Assembly (NCBI GenBank): GCA_009746045.1
Contig: RPFO01000079.1
Coordinates: 4,444,210-4,502,130 of the forward strand
Source of the DNA: Mesostigma viride
Lineage: Eukaryota > Streptophyta > Mesostigmatophyceae > Mesostigmatales > Mesostigmataceae
Direction of reading: 5' to 3'
DNA: 57,921 bases
Shown: piece after piece, positions 26,901 to 36,527 of the stretch
Numbering within the stretch: position 1 is the stretch's first letter
Layout of the letters: the number at the start of each line of letters is the position of its first letter
The notes under the pieces: generated by a model
What the model saw: the letters and a program-made list of their open reading frames with translations, nothing else
What the model was told of the DNA's origin: nothing
Databases searched by the model: none
Translations under genes and position numbers: made by a program

Positions 26901-29900
26901 TTCCTTGTCACGTATCACATTCTCTCGCCACCAGCACATGCAACTCACAATCAACACACATGTGCTGGACCGAACACCATGCCCGCCACCAGGCGTGGGC
27001 ATGTGGCGCGACCTGCCCGGCACGCCCGCCGTCGTCTCCGAGTGGCGTGACGACGTGCGGCATCACGAGAGCTCCGCCGCCGCTTCCTCCCCCCTATTGG
27101 CCAGGCCAAGCTCATTACAGGCGCAAGCAGCGGGGGGGGCCTCGGCAGGCACGGGTGAAAGTAGCGGCCAATCAGCTGGCGGCGGGGACGAATCCGGCGG
27201 TACCTACTCCCTTGCCAGCCGGCCACGCTGGGGTTTACCCATGGGCGCGCAGCAGCGGCTGGCAGAGACGCCGTCGGGGATCGCACGGGCCTTAGCGCCC
27301 CGAACGTCTTCTGCGTCCCGCGCCACACCATCGGCTCCGGCGCACAGCGGGTCGATTTCCCCTTCTTTGGCTGCGGCAAGACGGGATGGTCCAGAGGACC
27401 CATCCGCAGAGCCCCTCAGCCTGGACAGCAGTGGGGGGGCAGCAGTGACAGGTGGTAGCAGTGGCGGCGCCATGGGCACAGGCACCGCGGCCGGCGGTGT
27501 GAAAGGGGCAGGGGTCCCTGGGGGGGCGGAGGCGATCGCTCACGGGAAGCTATCGGAGACGGTCCTTTGCGTCGCGTTGCAGGGGAAGCACCTCTGGCGG
27601 GCGCGCATGCGGCAGTCGGGGTCACTCGTGTCCATGCGCGATGCGCTGTCCGTGATCATGCAGCCACCAGAGATGCCCCCCCCGGTGGACGCGGAAGGGA
27701 ATGTGATCACCCCGTCCCCACAGCCGCCGCACGAGAGGGAGAAGGAGAAAGAGCAGCAGAGGGAGCGGGCGCGGCGGCAGCAGCGCATGCTGCTGGCGTC
27801 CGCGTTCGAGCGCTGGAGCCGGCACGCGGCGCGGCGCTACTTGAAACGTCACCACGTGGCCGTGCTCTCGCGCCGCTTTGTTCTTTCCTCGCGCCGCTCC
27901 GTCCTCCAAGCATGGGCCAGCTGGGCGGCGCACCGCGTTCACCAACGCGCGCTCGCCGATGTCCAGTTCCTCAAGCACACCCTGGGGGCCTCGTTCCTCC
28001 GCGACTGGGCCGCGCTGGCGGGGCACTCCCGCCTCGAGCATGCCCGCAAGCTCGCCCGCGCCCGCGCCCTTCTCTGCGCGACCTCCCTGGTGCGGATATT
28101 CGGCGCATGGCGGTCAGCAGTGCAAGAGCTGGCGGCAAGGAACATGGCCCCCGCCGTCGACTTCTGGCGCAAGAAGCTCATGCAGCGCGTGGTCGCTGCG
28201 TGGCTGCACTGGGCGGGAAAAGTCCAGCGCGCGGTGCTCTTGAAGATGGGCGTGCTGAGGGCGTTCTCGAACGTGTCCACGCGGCTCGTGTTCAGCGCGT
28301 GGCGTGAGCACGTCTATGACCTCCAGCTGCTGGACCCAGGATCCGTCTATTCGTATCTCTGCTTCAAGACACGCATCTCGGCCAGCCGGACCACAGTAAA
28401 ACTGCTCAAGGAGAGACCGTGGGAGGGGAAGACCAACAGTGGGGGCATGTCGGGGCGCTTGGCGGGCACGGTGACGGATGGGATCATTACCGGCAGCACA
28501 TCGCCTGGATCGCCAGCATTATTACTGGCATCACAGCAGCCCCCAAAGCAGCATTCGCCATCGGCGGGTCCCAAGGGGACCGGCCAGGGTGACCCTGTTG
28601 GCGCAGAGTGGCTGCATCCGAAGGCTAGCTCGCCACCGAGACCCGAGAGAGTCCGGCAGGAAGCCGGCGTGGGGCATGGGACAGGGCCGGACGGCAAGAA
28701 TGCCGCCGGAGTCGCGTCTGACAGCAGCGCGGGAGGAGTCCAAGGGGGGCCAGCGGAAGCGACTGCTGGCACCCGGGTGGCGGCGGTAGCATCGCTCGCG
28801 TTCGCGGACCTGTGCCTTGGGGACCGCGGGATATGCGCGCTCATGGACACGCTGTGCCACTGCGTGCGGCGCAGCGGGTGTGCGCTGAAACTGGCATCCC
28901 TAGACCTGTCCGGCAACTGCATGGGCGACGCCACGCTTGCACACGTGCTGGCGATTGCACGGAGGTGGCCGCATCTGCGCGTGCTAAATCTAGCGCGCAA
29001 TGCCGTCACCAGCGCAGGCGCCGCCGCCATTATTGCCCACATCCGTCAGGGCCACGCGCCATGCCTTGTGGCCGTGGATGTCAGTGGCAACTACGTGGGC
29101 CAGGCATATGTACGTGTGGCGCTTCGTGTGGCCCTGGATTGGAACCAGCGCCGGCTCGAGCCGCCTGGTGGGAATGAAATGTCCTCGGCGCATGGCCATG
29201 GTAATGCTGCCGAAGGGCACGTGCAGCCGGGGATGGGGGCGCATGCTAGCCAGGGTGGGGATGGCATGCGTCCAGGGTCCCATGCGAACGGGGGTGTCTA
29301 TGAGGGGGCCGGGACGGTGGGAAATGAGAACCTTGTCCCGGTCTCTTTGCGCAAGGGCGGCCATGCGCCGAGTCAAGGCACGGTGCAAGGGTTCCATGGG
29401 GCTTATGTTCGCGGCACAAAGGCAGGGCTAAGTGTGGATACATCCTATGGGGATGGATCTGCTAATGGAGGCATCGACTCGATGCAGCCTGAAGAGGAAG
29501 GGGCTGTTGAGGATGAAGTGGGTGAGGTTGTTGATTGCGGTCAGAGGGGGGATGATCAGCCGCTCTTGGAGGTATTTTCGGAGGTGATCTCGGAGGTCAT
29601 GTCGCCTGCAAAGGCGAGTGAGCTAGAGGGGGACCCTGGGAGCGGGGATGGCGTCGAGGAGGATGGTGAGGAGAAACGTGCCGCGAATGAGAGTATTGTG
29701 GCAGATGCCATGTCACCTGAAATGGCAGCAAGTGGGGAGGACGCGGGGGAGGGGGAGGGGGGAGGGAGGGGAGGGGGAGGGGAGGGAGGGGAGGGGAGGG
29801 GAGGGGGAGGGGGAGGGGGAGGGGGAGGGGAGGGGAGGGGAGGGGAGGGGAGGGGGGGAGGGGGAGGGGGGGGGAGGGAGAGGGAGAGGGAGAGGGAGAG

Positions 29901-29952
29901 GGACAGGCAGAGGGAGGGGGAGGGGGAGAGGAGGCAAAAAGTGGGGGATTAG
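19960..29952 (+). CDS. MORN-repeat / Sfi1-like / leucine-rich-repeat protein
   Basis: Exons: 19960-20071, 21177-21293, 22789-22842, 23930-24041, 24614-24711, 26993-29952; all GT-AG and phase-consistent, giving at least 1150 aa with the 5' end unresolved. The first five exons encode MORN units (YPNGDHYTGSL, LRNGDVYEGHF, YTGEFKNNLRHGKG, LRNGDIYVGQ, YSNGAYYCGKWEHNMRHG), which bind membranes or act as scaffolds. The big exon continues the last MORN (VGMW) and then holds a low-complexity linker. Next, at about 27780-28310, is a helical block with Trp/Phe every 30-35 residues (FERWSRHAARRY, LQAWASW, FGAWRSAVQ, VAAWLHWAG, FSAWREHV), like Sfi1 centrin-binding repeats. Leucine-rich units follow (LASLDLSGNCMGD, LRVLNLARNAVTSAG, LVAVDVSGNYVGQ), then an acidic Gly/Glu/Arg tail. 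A basal-body, centriole or cortical scaffold role is inferred. The stop lies inside a tandem repeat, so the tail may instead run to 30506. Confidence 0.85.
20856..20965. repeat. C-run and (CT)n array
   Basis: A run of C followed by about 75 bp of CT units, in the MORN-gene intron before the exon starting at 21177. It forms a long pyrimidine tract on the gene strand. Confidence 0.95.
21269..21630 (+). repeat. 89-bp tandem repeat copying exon end plus splice donor
   Basis: CCAGGGGAAGTACTATCGG starts at 21271 inside the exon, and its copies start at 21360 and (diverged) 21449, an 89-bp period. Each copy includes the exon end AAG|GTAAGC and the start of the intron. More diverged copies follow to about 21630. 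The first donor (21293|21294) fits the phase of the next exon. Confidence 0.9.
22178..22330. repeat. 36-bp tandem repeat, four copies
   Basis: Units containing GTAGTGTCACTTCTCAAGCA with point changes, in the intron before the MORN exon at 22789. Confidence 0.9.
22963..23830. repeat. (CCAC)n then (CCGA)n tetranucleotide array
   Basis: About 80 bp of CCCA units pass into about 785 bp of ACCG units. Two interior blocks are rich in AACG/ACTG variants (23276-23370 and 23636-23760), nearly duplicates of each other, which implies a large internal duplication of about 360 bp. It lies in the intron before the MORN exon at 23930. Confidence 0.95.
24712..26992 (+). other. Long MORN-gene intron with degenerate short repeats
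   Basis: From about 24780 to 25080 and 26280 to 26450 the sequence is a loose repeat around TGCCTGATTGACGGTTGCC. From about 25230 to 26060 it is a related GACGGGATTGATTGACAGG pattern. A poly-A/(CAA)n run lies at 25766-25808. No open exon is seen. The intron ends at 26992, where GC completes the Gly codon of HG|VGMW. Confidence 0.7.
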
Positions 29953-30506
29953 CAGTAGGAGGCGAAGAGAGACAGGAAAGGCAAGAGGGAGAGGGTGGGG
30001 CAGAGGGAGAGGGAGAGGGACAGGCAGAGGGAGGGGAGGGGGAGAGGAGGCAAAAAGTGGGGATTAGCAGTAGGAGGCGAAGAGAGACAGGAAAGACAAG
30101 AGGGAGAGGGTGGGGCAGAGGGAGAGGGAGAGGGAGAGGGAGAGGGAGAGGGAGAGGGAGAGGGAGAGGGAGAGGGAGAGGGAGAGGGAGAGAGAGGAGA
30201 GGGAGAGGGAGAGGGAGAGGGAGAGGGAGAGGGAGAGGGAGAGGGAGAGGAGAGGGAGAGGGAGAGGGAGAGGGAGAGGGAGAGGGAGAGGGAGAGGAGG
30301 CGAAAGCCGAGGAGGAACTGGTTTCCAATAGAAGAGCAGCAGTGTCCGAGTCTGAAGATGCAAAGGAAGAAGAGGCAGAGGCAGAGGCAGAGGCCAAGGT
30401 GGAGTTAGAGTCACACGGGTCTACGAGCATGGATACCGCTGCCCTTAGTCTGTCAGCCCAAGCACACCTCGGTGCGCCTCCGATAGATAGTGACCTATGT
30501 GAATAA
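29740..30506 (+). repeat. Purine-rich coding repeat and alternative C-terminus
   Basis: (GGGGA)n and (GAGGGA)n units encode the Gly/Arg/Glu tail of the MORN/LRR protein. A block of about 115 bp is duplicated (29935-30049 and 30050-30110). Copy one reads GTG GGG GAT TAG; copy two has one G fewer and stays open to a TAA at 30504-30506, ending in an acidic, Ser-rich tail (EEAKAEEELVSNRRAAVSES). One G therefore decides between stop and extension. Confidence 0.6.
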
Positions 30507-31340
30507 TTATTAAGCACGTGACCATGTGTCACGTGGGTGCCAATACAGAGCAAAGGAACCTTCAACCCCTCTACACAATGACAAGGAGAGAGGGCGCCCT
30601 CTAAGCTTCTCTCACTGCCACAAGTGGGCAGGCCACAGAGCGCTCTATCCACACTCCACTGCAGGGTGCCAGGGCGCAACACTCTGGATGCAATACAACC
30701 ATGCAGCACCATAGGTAGCTAGGCTGATCGACGCATAGCTTATGTAAGGTGAGGTGGGCTCAAGACGTTGGCTAAGGCACAAGCAAATGGCCACAATGAG
30801 CCATGGCTTATCGAATGCCACCCACACGGAGCGGCGCTGTGCCCGTTGTGCGCGGAAACTAGTGAAGCATTTTGGCGCGAGATCTCGCACCGTCGCGGCT
30901 TTTTTTCACATTTGGGAGCACGGCGGGGCCAACAATGGCGGACGGGTTCAATGGCGATGTGGCAGTGCAGAAAATCTCGTGGATGCATTGGAGGGACGCT
31001 TGGGTAAGTTATTCCTCACATCTTGGTTGATATATCCCATGATTTTTTTGTCGTGCATGCAATGCAGTGGGCTTGATTTGCCATGTGGGCTTGATTTGCC
31101 AACAGAGATATCAAGGAGACAACCAGCGCAGGCCCAACAGAGATATGTTCCGATTTAATTTAATTTAATATATGCCAACGCTCCAAAATCATATGTATCA
31201 TGGAACAACATTCAGGGCTGACCTGGAGTTACCCAAATGATTATTTTCTGGCGGAGCCAATTTTCGGAGGAAACGGCAGGTTCGCCAGAATCTGCGAAGC
31301 TTATAAGGCCGTACACGTGAGAAAATACAGAAGGGATAAA
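30507..31340. other. Intergenic, no supported gene
   Basis: Downstream of the MORN/LRR gene. Besides the 22-bp insert at 31099-31146 and an 18-bp tandem duplication just before it (TGTGGGCTTGATTTGCCA), nothing is recognised. A 134-codon open frame at 30754-31158 has no family resemblance that I can see. Confidence 0.4.
31099..31146 (-). mobile_element. 22-bp retro-insert with perfect 13-bp target-site duplication
   Basis: CCAACAGAGATAT occurs at 31099-31111 and 31134-31146. The 22 bp between them are the same 3'-terminal piece (minus strand ending TGGTTGTCTCCTTG) found in the 49-bp insert at 6486-6534 and in the CACTA element at about 53668. It looks like an extreme 5' truncation. Confidence 0.7.
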
Positions 31341-31852
31341 ATCCGTCCGTCCGTCCGTCCCTCCGTCCCTCCGTCCGTCCGTCCGTCCGTCCGTCCGTCC
31401 GTCCGTCCGTCCGTCCGTCCGTCCGTCCCTCCCTCCCTCCCTCCCTCCCTCCCTCCCTCCCTCCCTCCCTCCCTCCCTCCCTCCCTCCCTCCCTCCCTCC
31501 CTCCCTCCCTCCCTCCCTCCCTCCCTCCCTCCCTCCCTCCCTCCCTCCCTCCCTCCCTCCCTCCCTCCCTCCCTCCCTCCCTCCCTCCCTCCCTCCCTCC
31601 ATCCATCCATCCATCCATCTCCCATCCATCCGTCTTTCCGTCCGTCCGTCCATGCGTCCGTCCGTGCGTGCGTGCGTGCGTGCGTCCGTCCGTCCGTCCG
31701 TCCGTCCGTCCGTCCGTCCGTCCGTCCGTCCGTCCGTCCGTCCGTCCGTCCGTCCGTCCGTCCGTCCGTCCGTCCGTCCGTCCGTCCGTCCGTCCCTCCC
31801 TCCCTCCCTCCCTCCCTCCCTCCCTCCTTCCATCCATCCATCCATCCATCCA
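31341..31852. repeat. (CCGT)n/(CCCT)n/(CATC)n tetranucleotide array
   Basis: About 510 bp of blocks: TCCG units, then about 180 bp of TCCC, a short CATC/TCTT segment, then TCCG again, TCCC and CATC. All six frames stay open over much of it; none is a gene. The LINE that follows has its target-site duplication in the CATC end. Confidence 0.95.
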
Positions 31853-33747
31853 TTAAATTAAATTAGAATGAAATTATAACATGCCTCCGTTGGGAGATCA
31901 AGTAGCACATATTCCAGGATATGGATGGGTGGAGTGGAGGAAGCCGCGTAATCGAACTAACCTAACTCTAAGCTATCTAAGCGACGATGTATTGAACGCT
32001 CATCGAGAAGCCGGAGTCTGCCCAACTTTGGCTGGACTGCCTGGCGCTCGAGGCTCGGGCGGTCGGTCTAGAAATCAGCCCCAAAGCGGAGGCCCTGGCC
32101 CTCGGCATGGCAGGGCCCCCACCCACACTCCGCCTCTTATAGACGACATCTGCCGAGGTCAACTACCCTCCTTCAGGCTGCTTCAAGCTGCTCGGCAGTT
32201 GGCTTCCCGACTGCGAGGACGACATGACGACACGGATCGGCATGGCGTGGGCGCGCACCTCCATGACCACCGCCGCTGGTGGAGCAACCCCGTCCTACCC
32301 CGGATCGTCAAGCATGACCTCTTCAAGGTCGTCATTCTGACGATCCTGACCTACGGCGCCGAGACATGGGCACTGACGCAGGAGCTGGAGCAACGACTCG
32401 ACGGCGCCGTCACCAAGATGCTGCACAAGGCCCTTAACATCCCCTTTGGTTTGCACATTAGTAATGAGGATTTGTACGCTGATTTGCCCTATGTTTCCCA
32501 CATTATTAGGCACAGGCGCCTGGGCCTAGCCGGGCACCTGGCCCGCACAGATCAGGTAGATACCTCACATGGACTAGCTGGCACCAAGCCCGCCCAGCCT
32601 GGGCGATATGTCCTAACCTGGCGTGCCCCCGGCCGCGCGCGGCAGGGCCGCCACCCGTGGACATTTCGTGATAGACTCGGCATGGACATGTGCTACACTA
32701 GACGTGACGGGCTCACCCCCGGGCAGCCTCCTGGTTTGTCTGTAATATGGAGGCAGATGGTGCGCAAGGATAGATGGCAAGTAGTGATGAAGGAGACCAC
32801 CCCCAAGCCTGTGGGGGCTCCGCGTGTGACCAAGTATGGCATTCATAGCGATTCGGGCCGCGGTGCCCACACCCCTGTAACTAGGACCTAGATAGCTTAT
32901 ACCATCCATTCCATCCCATGTTCCCCTCCCACTGAGGACTTACGCTCACGTGACGCAGTCACGTGTCTATTAATTAATTAATTAAGCTATCTAGTCTCTA
33001 GAGAAAAAGCCTAACTACACTACTCATCAAAACGCCTCCTCTTGGGGGGAGGTGGCTTGCCCACAGGGTCTGGCGTGTGAGCCTTGACAATCTGCTGCCA
33101 CCGCGTCTTGTTCTGCATGGCAGTCCAAAGAAGGGAGAGAGAGGGGATGCGGTGTTCAAACTGGGCTGGGACCAAGTGCTAGGTCGGCAACATCTGAGTG
33201 TAGTTCGTGACAGGTTTCCCTACCGTTTTGGGAATGCCCTTGGGGCCAGGCCAGGTCAGAATGTGCCGCCCTGGCTGGCCAAGCCGTTGGGGGCCTGCCA
33301 GACCAAGGGAGGTGTCGACCTTGCTGGTGCGAGCAAGGTGTCCTACAAATGCTATCCTACGCTGCCTAATCTCGTCCGAAACACGAGGCATGCCATGATA
33401 CAAAGACTCTAATGACGAGTGCTGGGAAAACCCTACGTTAAGGACCTGTCGGAGCATCCTGTAAACCGTGCCGTTGAGCCTAGCTGCCAGTGTGGGCGTG
33501 AGTGTCCACGCCTCGGCGCCATACGTGAGCACCGTGAGGACGAAGACCTTGAAGAGCATGCGCTTGCGGTGCTCGCCCAGGCCCTTCGAGCGCCAGTAGG
33601 TGTTGAGCGAACGGAGCCTGGCCCAGGCCAGGCCGATGCGGGTGTCCACATCGTCTGCAGTGTCAGGGAGCCAACTCCCCAACAGTTTGAAGCGGTCACG
33701 GAACGGGACCTCCGTCCTGTCGAGCAGGCGCGGTGGTGTACTGTACA
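31853..33747 (-). mobile_element. 5'-truncated LINE, interrupted by another LINE
   Basis: The minus strand encodes the C-terminal part of a non-LTR reverse transcriptase: FRDRFKLLGSWLPD, then VLTVLTYGAEAWTL, RRIAFVGHLARTSKVD and the terminal RHILTWPGPKG. This runs from about 33740 to 33180; the 3' region follows. Its 3' end is the hairpin CTCCCAACGGAG plus an AATTT-type tail at 31853-31890. CATCCATCCATCCA lies at both edges (31839-31852 and 33748-33761), a 14-bp duplication made uncertain by the surrounding CATC array. A plus-oriented LINE sits in its 3' region (31980-32982). Confidence 0.75.
31980..32982 (+). mobile_element. 5'-truncated LINE nested in another LINE
   Basis: TAAGCTATCTA flanks it at 31969-31979 and 32983-32993. 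It is nearly identical to the 3' kilobase of the LINE ending at 57301. It encodes the RT C-terminal region (VTKMLHKALNIPF, HRRLGLAGHLARTDQVD) with frame breaks. The 3' end is a perfect 8-bp hairpin, CACGTGAC GCA GTCACGTG (32947-32965), followed by TCT and an (ATTA)n tail. Confidence 0.85.
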
Positions 33748-33959
33748 CATCCATCCATCCACCCACCGAATTGGTCACGAATTTGCAAGCATAAGGGTGA
33801 GTTTCTTCCGAAAATTGGCCCCAAAGCTCCGCCGCGTAGAGTTTCAACGGGCAAGTTGCAAACACGCACGTTACTTGATACCATGTAAATGGGATGTGGG
33901 GGGGTCCATCCCACCACTTGTTGAGGCTGGTGCACACTGTTTATACACCGCTGTTGAGC

Positions 33960-34600
33960 TAAAAATAGCAAAGGACCCTATACAGTGCACATATTGCCTA
34001 GGACAATTAAAAAATTAAATTAAATTATAACATGCCTCCGTTGGGAGATCATGTAGCACATATTCCATGATGGATGGACAATGGGGGCATCATTTTGCCC
34101 CCAAAAGTCAACTCCATATAAATGCTAGCTAAATTTGCACATTTTCTACCTAATTGGCATCCCAAAATAGTGAGTATTCATTAAGTTATTACTTTCCCCC
34201 CGTCCCCCCCCCAAACACACCTTTATTTGCTAGGGAAAATGAATTAAATCAATAACACATGGATAAGGGCTAGGGAGTCCAAAAATCCAATACTATACGA
34301 CATAGGCAAACATCATCCCACAAAATTTGAGCTCATTCTGACCGCAAATGTGGGGGGAGTAGCCTATGCAGTTGGCCACCTGCACAGATGCTAAGGAAGG
34401 CAATAGTGAGTTCCAAGGCACGCGAACACTTTCTATGCCATCCAAGCGGCTCCAGACCATGCCCAATTCGACCACAGCGTTCAAGGAGGTGGTTGGGCAC
34501 CTCATGTGCCGTTGCCTTACCTCGGCACAGGCGATCTGATGAGCGTGTGCACAGCAATGAGGCAGGTAGCTCTACATGGCTAGCCAACACGTCAAAAGTG
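33960..34600. repeat. Dispersed old repeat, copy A, with 68-bp insert
   Basis: It shares blocks with 42480-42529 plus 57302-57640: GCTAAAAATAG, CCTAGGACAAT, TTCTACCTAATTGG, TCATTCTGAC, AGCTAAGG-type. Copy A contains an extra 68 bp (34008-34075) between GGACAAT duplications at 34001-34007 and 34076-34082. That piece is another minus-oriented LINE 3' end (hairpin CTCCCAACGGAG and AATTT tail). Confidence 0.65.
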
Positions 34601-36527
34601 TATTCCAGGTTTATGGTGTGAGCACCATACCAAAACCAAGCTGTTCAATGCAAATACACCCTCGAAAGCCATATCCACTGATTGCCCAACCTAGGGGAAC
34701 AACCGACAGTCTACAGAGAAAGCATACCTATCATACATGCTGCATGCCCCGGCTTCTCACCATGGTTACTTGCCTTGCTAGCATATTATGGGGCTCTCCC
34801 ATCATCATTCAGTGGGAGAGAGGCCAACAAAACAATTATAATCCCTACCTACATGCAGTTCCACTCATGCAGTATGCCCCTCAGAACACCCACTATCGCC
34901 TTTCTTTCCAGCGCAATTGTTTCCTAAGAAACAACCTCAAGCTTGTGAGCCGCTAAGCACAGTGAAGCCGCTGCTGAGAAAGGCTCCGTCAATATTCACA
35001 TAAAACTGAGTGCTGTTAGCAAACTCCTTCAAAGAAACCACTCAACAAATCCCTGACAACTTGCCGACATGCCACGGCTCACGGTTTGATACGTCCCAGC
35101 CATGCAACGTAGATAAAATCGCTGAAAGTTGCCAGGAATCTGGCGATGCGCAGCACGGAATGGCATGCTACCTCGCGCTAACTGCACGGAAAGAAGCCGA
35201 AAACTTGCGTTGATAACCCTTTAAGCAGGCGAAACATGAATTAGGCGAGGCTGAGCACGCGATCGTTCCATTACCAGCATCGTGCTTCGCCCAGCAACGC
35301 AAGAACGACCAACCTTCCATGGTAAGATAAGACGCGCATCCCGCGAGCCTAGACTGTCTTGCCGATAATGACGAAAATCTTGACAAAACCCAGCAAGCCG
35401 TTTTAAGCTGTACTGATAACAATGTAGACGCATCCTTGACCCTAAGTGAAGCCCATAAAACCTGGCAATCACCGCCCCTAGTATGAATTCTAATGTCTTT
35501 CTCGGACGAAATTTTCAGACTGGGCCCCCGTGGCGATCGTCATCAATAATAATATCGACATTGCAAAACGCAGAAACTCCGCTATGTAGTAACATCATAA
35601 ACTCCTCGTCTTGAAAATTCGCGCAATTTCTCTGCACATTCCACAAGGAAAACCAGCCAAAAAAAAAAAAGAAAGAAAGAAAAAAGAGAGAGAGACAGAG
35701 AGAGAGAACTGGACAACACTGAAGAGAATCAAGAGATGAGTTGAGTTGAGTTTATTCCCGCGCCGGTGAACCGACAGGGTTATTAATAATGGATCCAATG
35801 GCTGGTCCTGCCTATGGGGTGGCAAACAAGGTGAGAGCGGTGAGATACTTGACCCCTACATAGACTAGGCCTAGAGAATCAAGAGATGGTGGCCAACGGT
35901 TTCGCACCTTACCGAGTTTAGTATTCTAGTGTATAGTATCCTGCAATTCACACGATCCGCTAATCATGCCGAAGACAAGGAACTTTCTTAACTACGAGTA
36001 GGTGCAGCAGGATCCAATCCCCCAACGAAGCTCTCAACTATTACAGCTCATCAGGGAACATGCGCCCGCGCGGGAAGGATATTCCCGGCTTCTCGTTCCC
36101 AACGAAGGTTTCCATGCACCGTGGCGAATGCATGTCGACTACAGCCGCGCTGACCTGACAGAGGGCATTGCGGCCAGTTTTTGGTCCTCGAGCCGTCCCA
36201 TTAATTGGCACATATAATACCGCAGATTTAGACTGCAAGCCAAACCCGAACCCGCCATATTCCTTTGCCCGCGGCGGTTTTTTCTTTCGCATAATGCTAG
36301 TGTAACTTTTGGTAGCTTGCTGGTTGCATGCACCATGGAGGTTTAGACGGAGGACATTATCTACATTATGCTCGTTAGGTCGGGCAATTGTGTCCAATGC
36401 AAGCGCGACGACGTGGTTCCGGGCCATTTCATGGCATTATAAGGAATAGTTGTGATAAGTGCAACCAGCACGTTGCGGCGTGCACGATGTAAATAGCACA
36501 ACACGATCCTGTTAGCTTAACTTGAGA
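34601..36527. other. Intergenic region upstream of the exchanger gene
   Basis: AT-rich; no exon can be supported. It contains the SINE at 35739-35872 and a short A-rich/GA-rich run at 35655-35708. A minus open frame of 128 codons (36427-36041) lies just upstream of the exchanger start, without recognisable domains. Confidence 0.4.
35723..35888 (-). mobile_element. 134-bp SINE-like insert with 16-bp target-site duplication
   Basis: AGAGAATCAAGAGATG is present at 35723-35738 and 35873-35888. The 134 bp between them end, on the minus strand, in GGAATAAACTCAACTCAACT, a short (AACTC)n tail of the kind left by target-primed reverse transcription. No B-box is evident, so it is a SINE or a 5'-truncated LINE end. 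Confidence 0.75.

Noticed and set aside
27567-28307. Plus and minus ORFs of 110-250 codons overlapping the Sfi1-like block
   Set aside because: Frame shadows caused by high GC; the 26993-29952 frame carries the periodic Trp pattern and the LRRs.
29597-30712. 371-codon minus ORF rich in PLPLPL
   Set aside because: Antisense of the purine-rich tail of the MORN/LRR gene; low complexity only.
30754-31158. 134-codon plus ORF with CARCARKL
   Set aside because: No splice-consistent context, no repeat or domain pattern beyond a chance Cys cluster, and it runs across a retro-insert.
31198-31861. SVRP / DGRT / GGRE repeat ORFs
   Set aside because: Tetranucleotide array without unique coding sequence.
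36041-36427. 128-codon minus ORF upstream of the exchanger
   Set aside because: No recognisable domain and no splice support. It could be a small divergent gene, but nothing in the sequence decides it.
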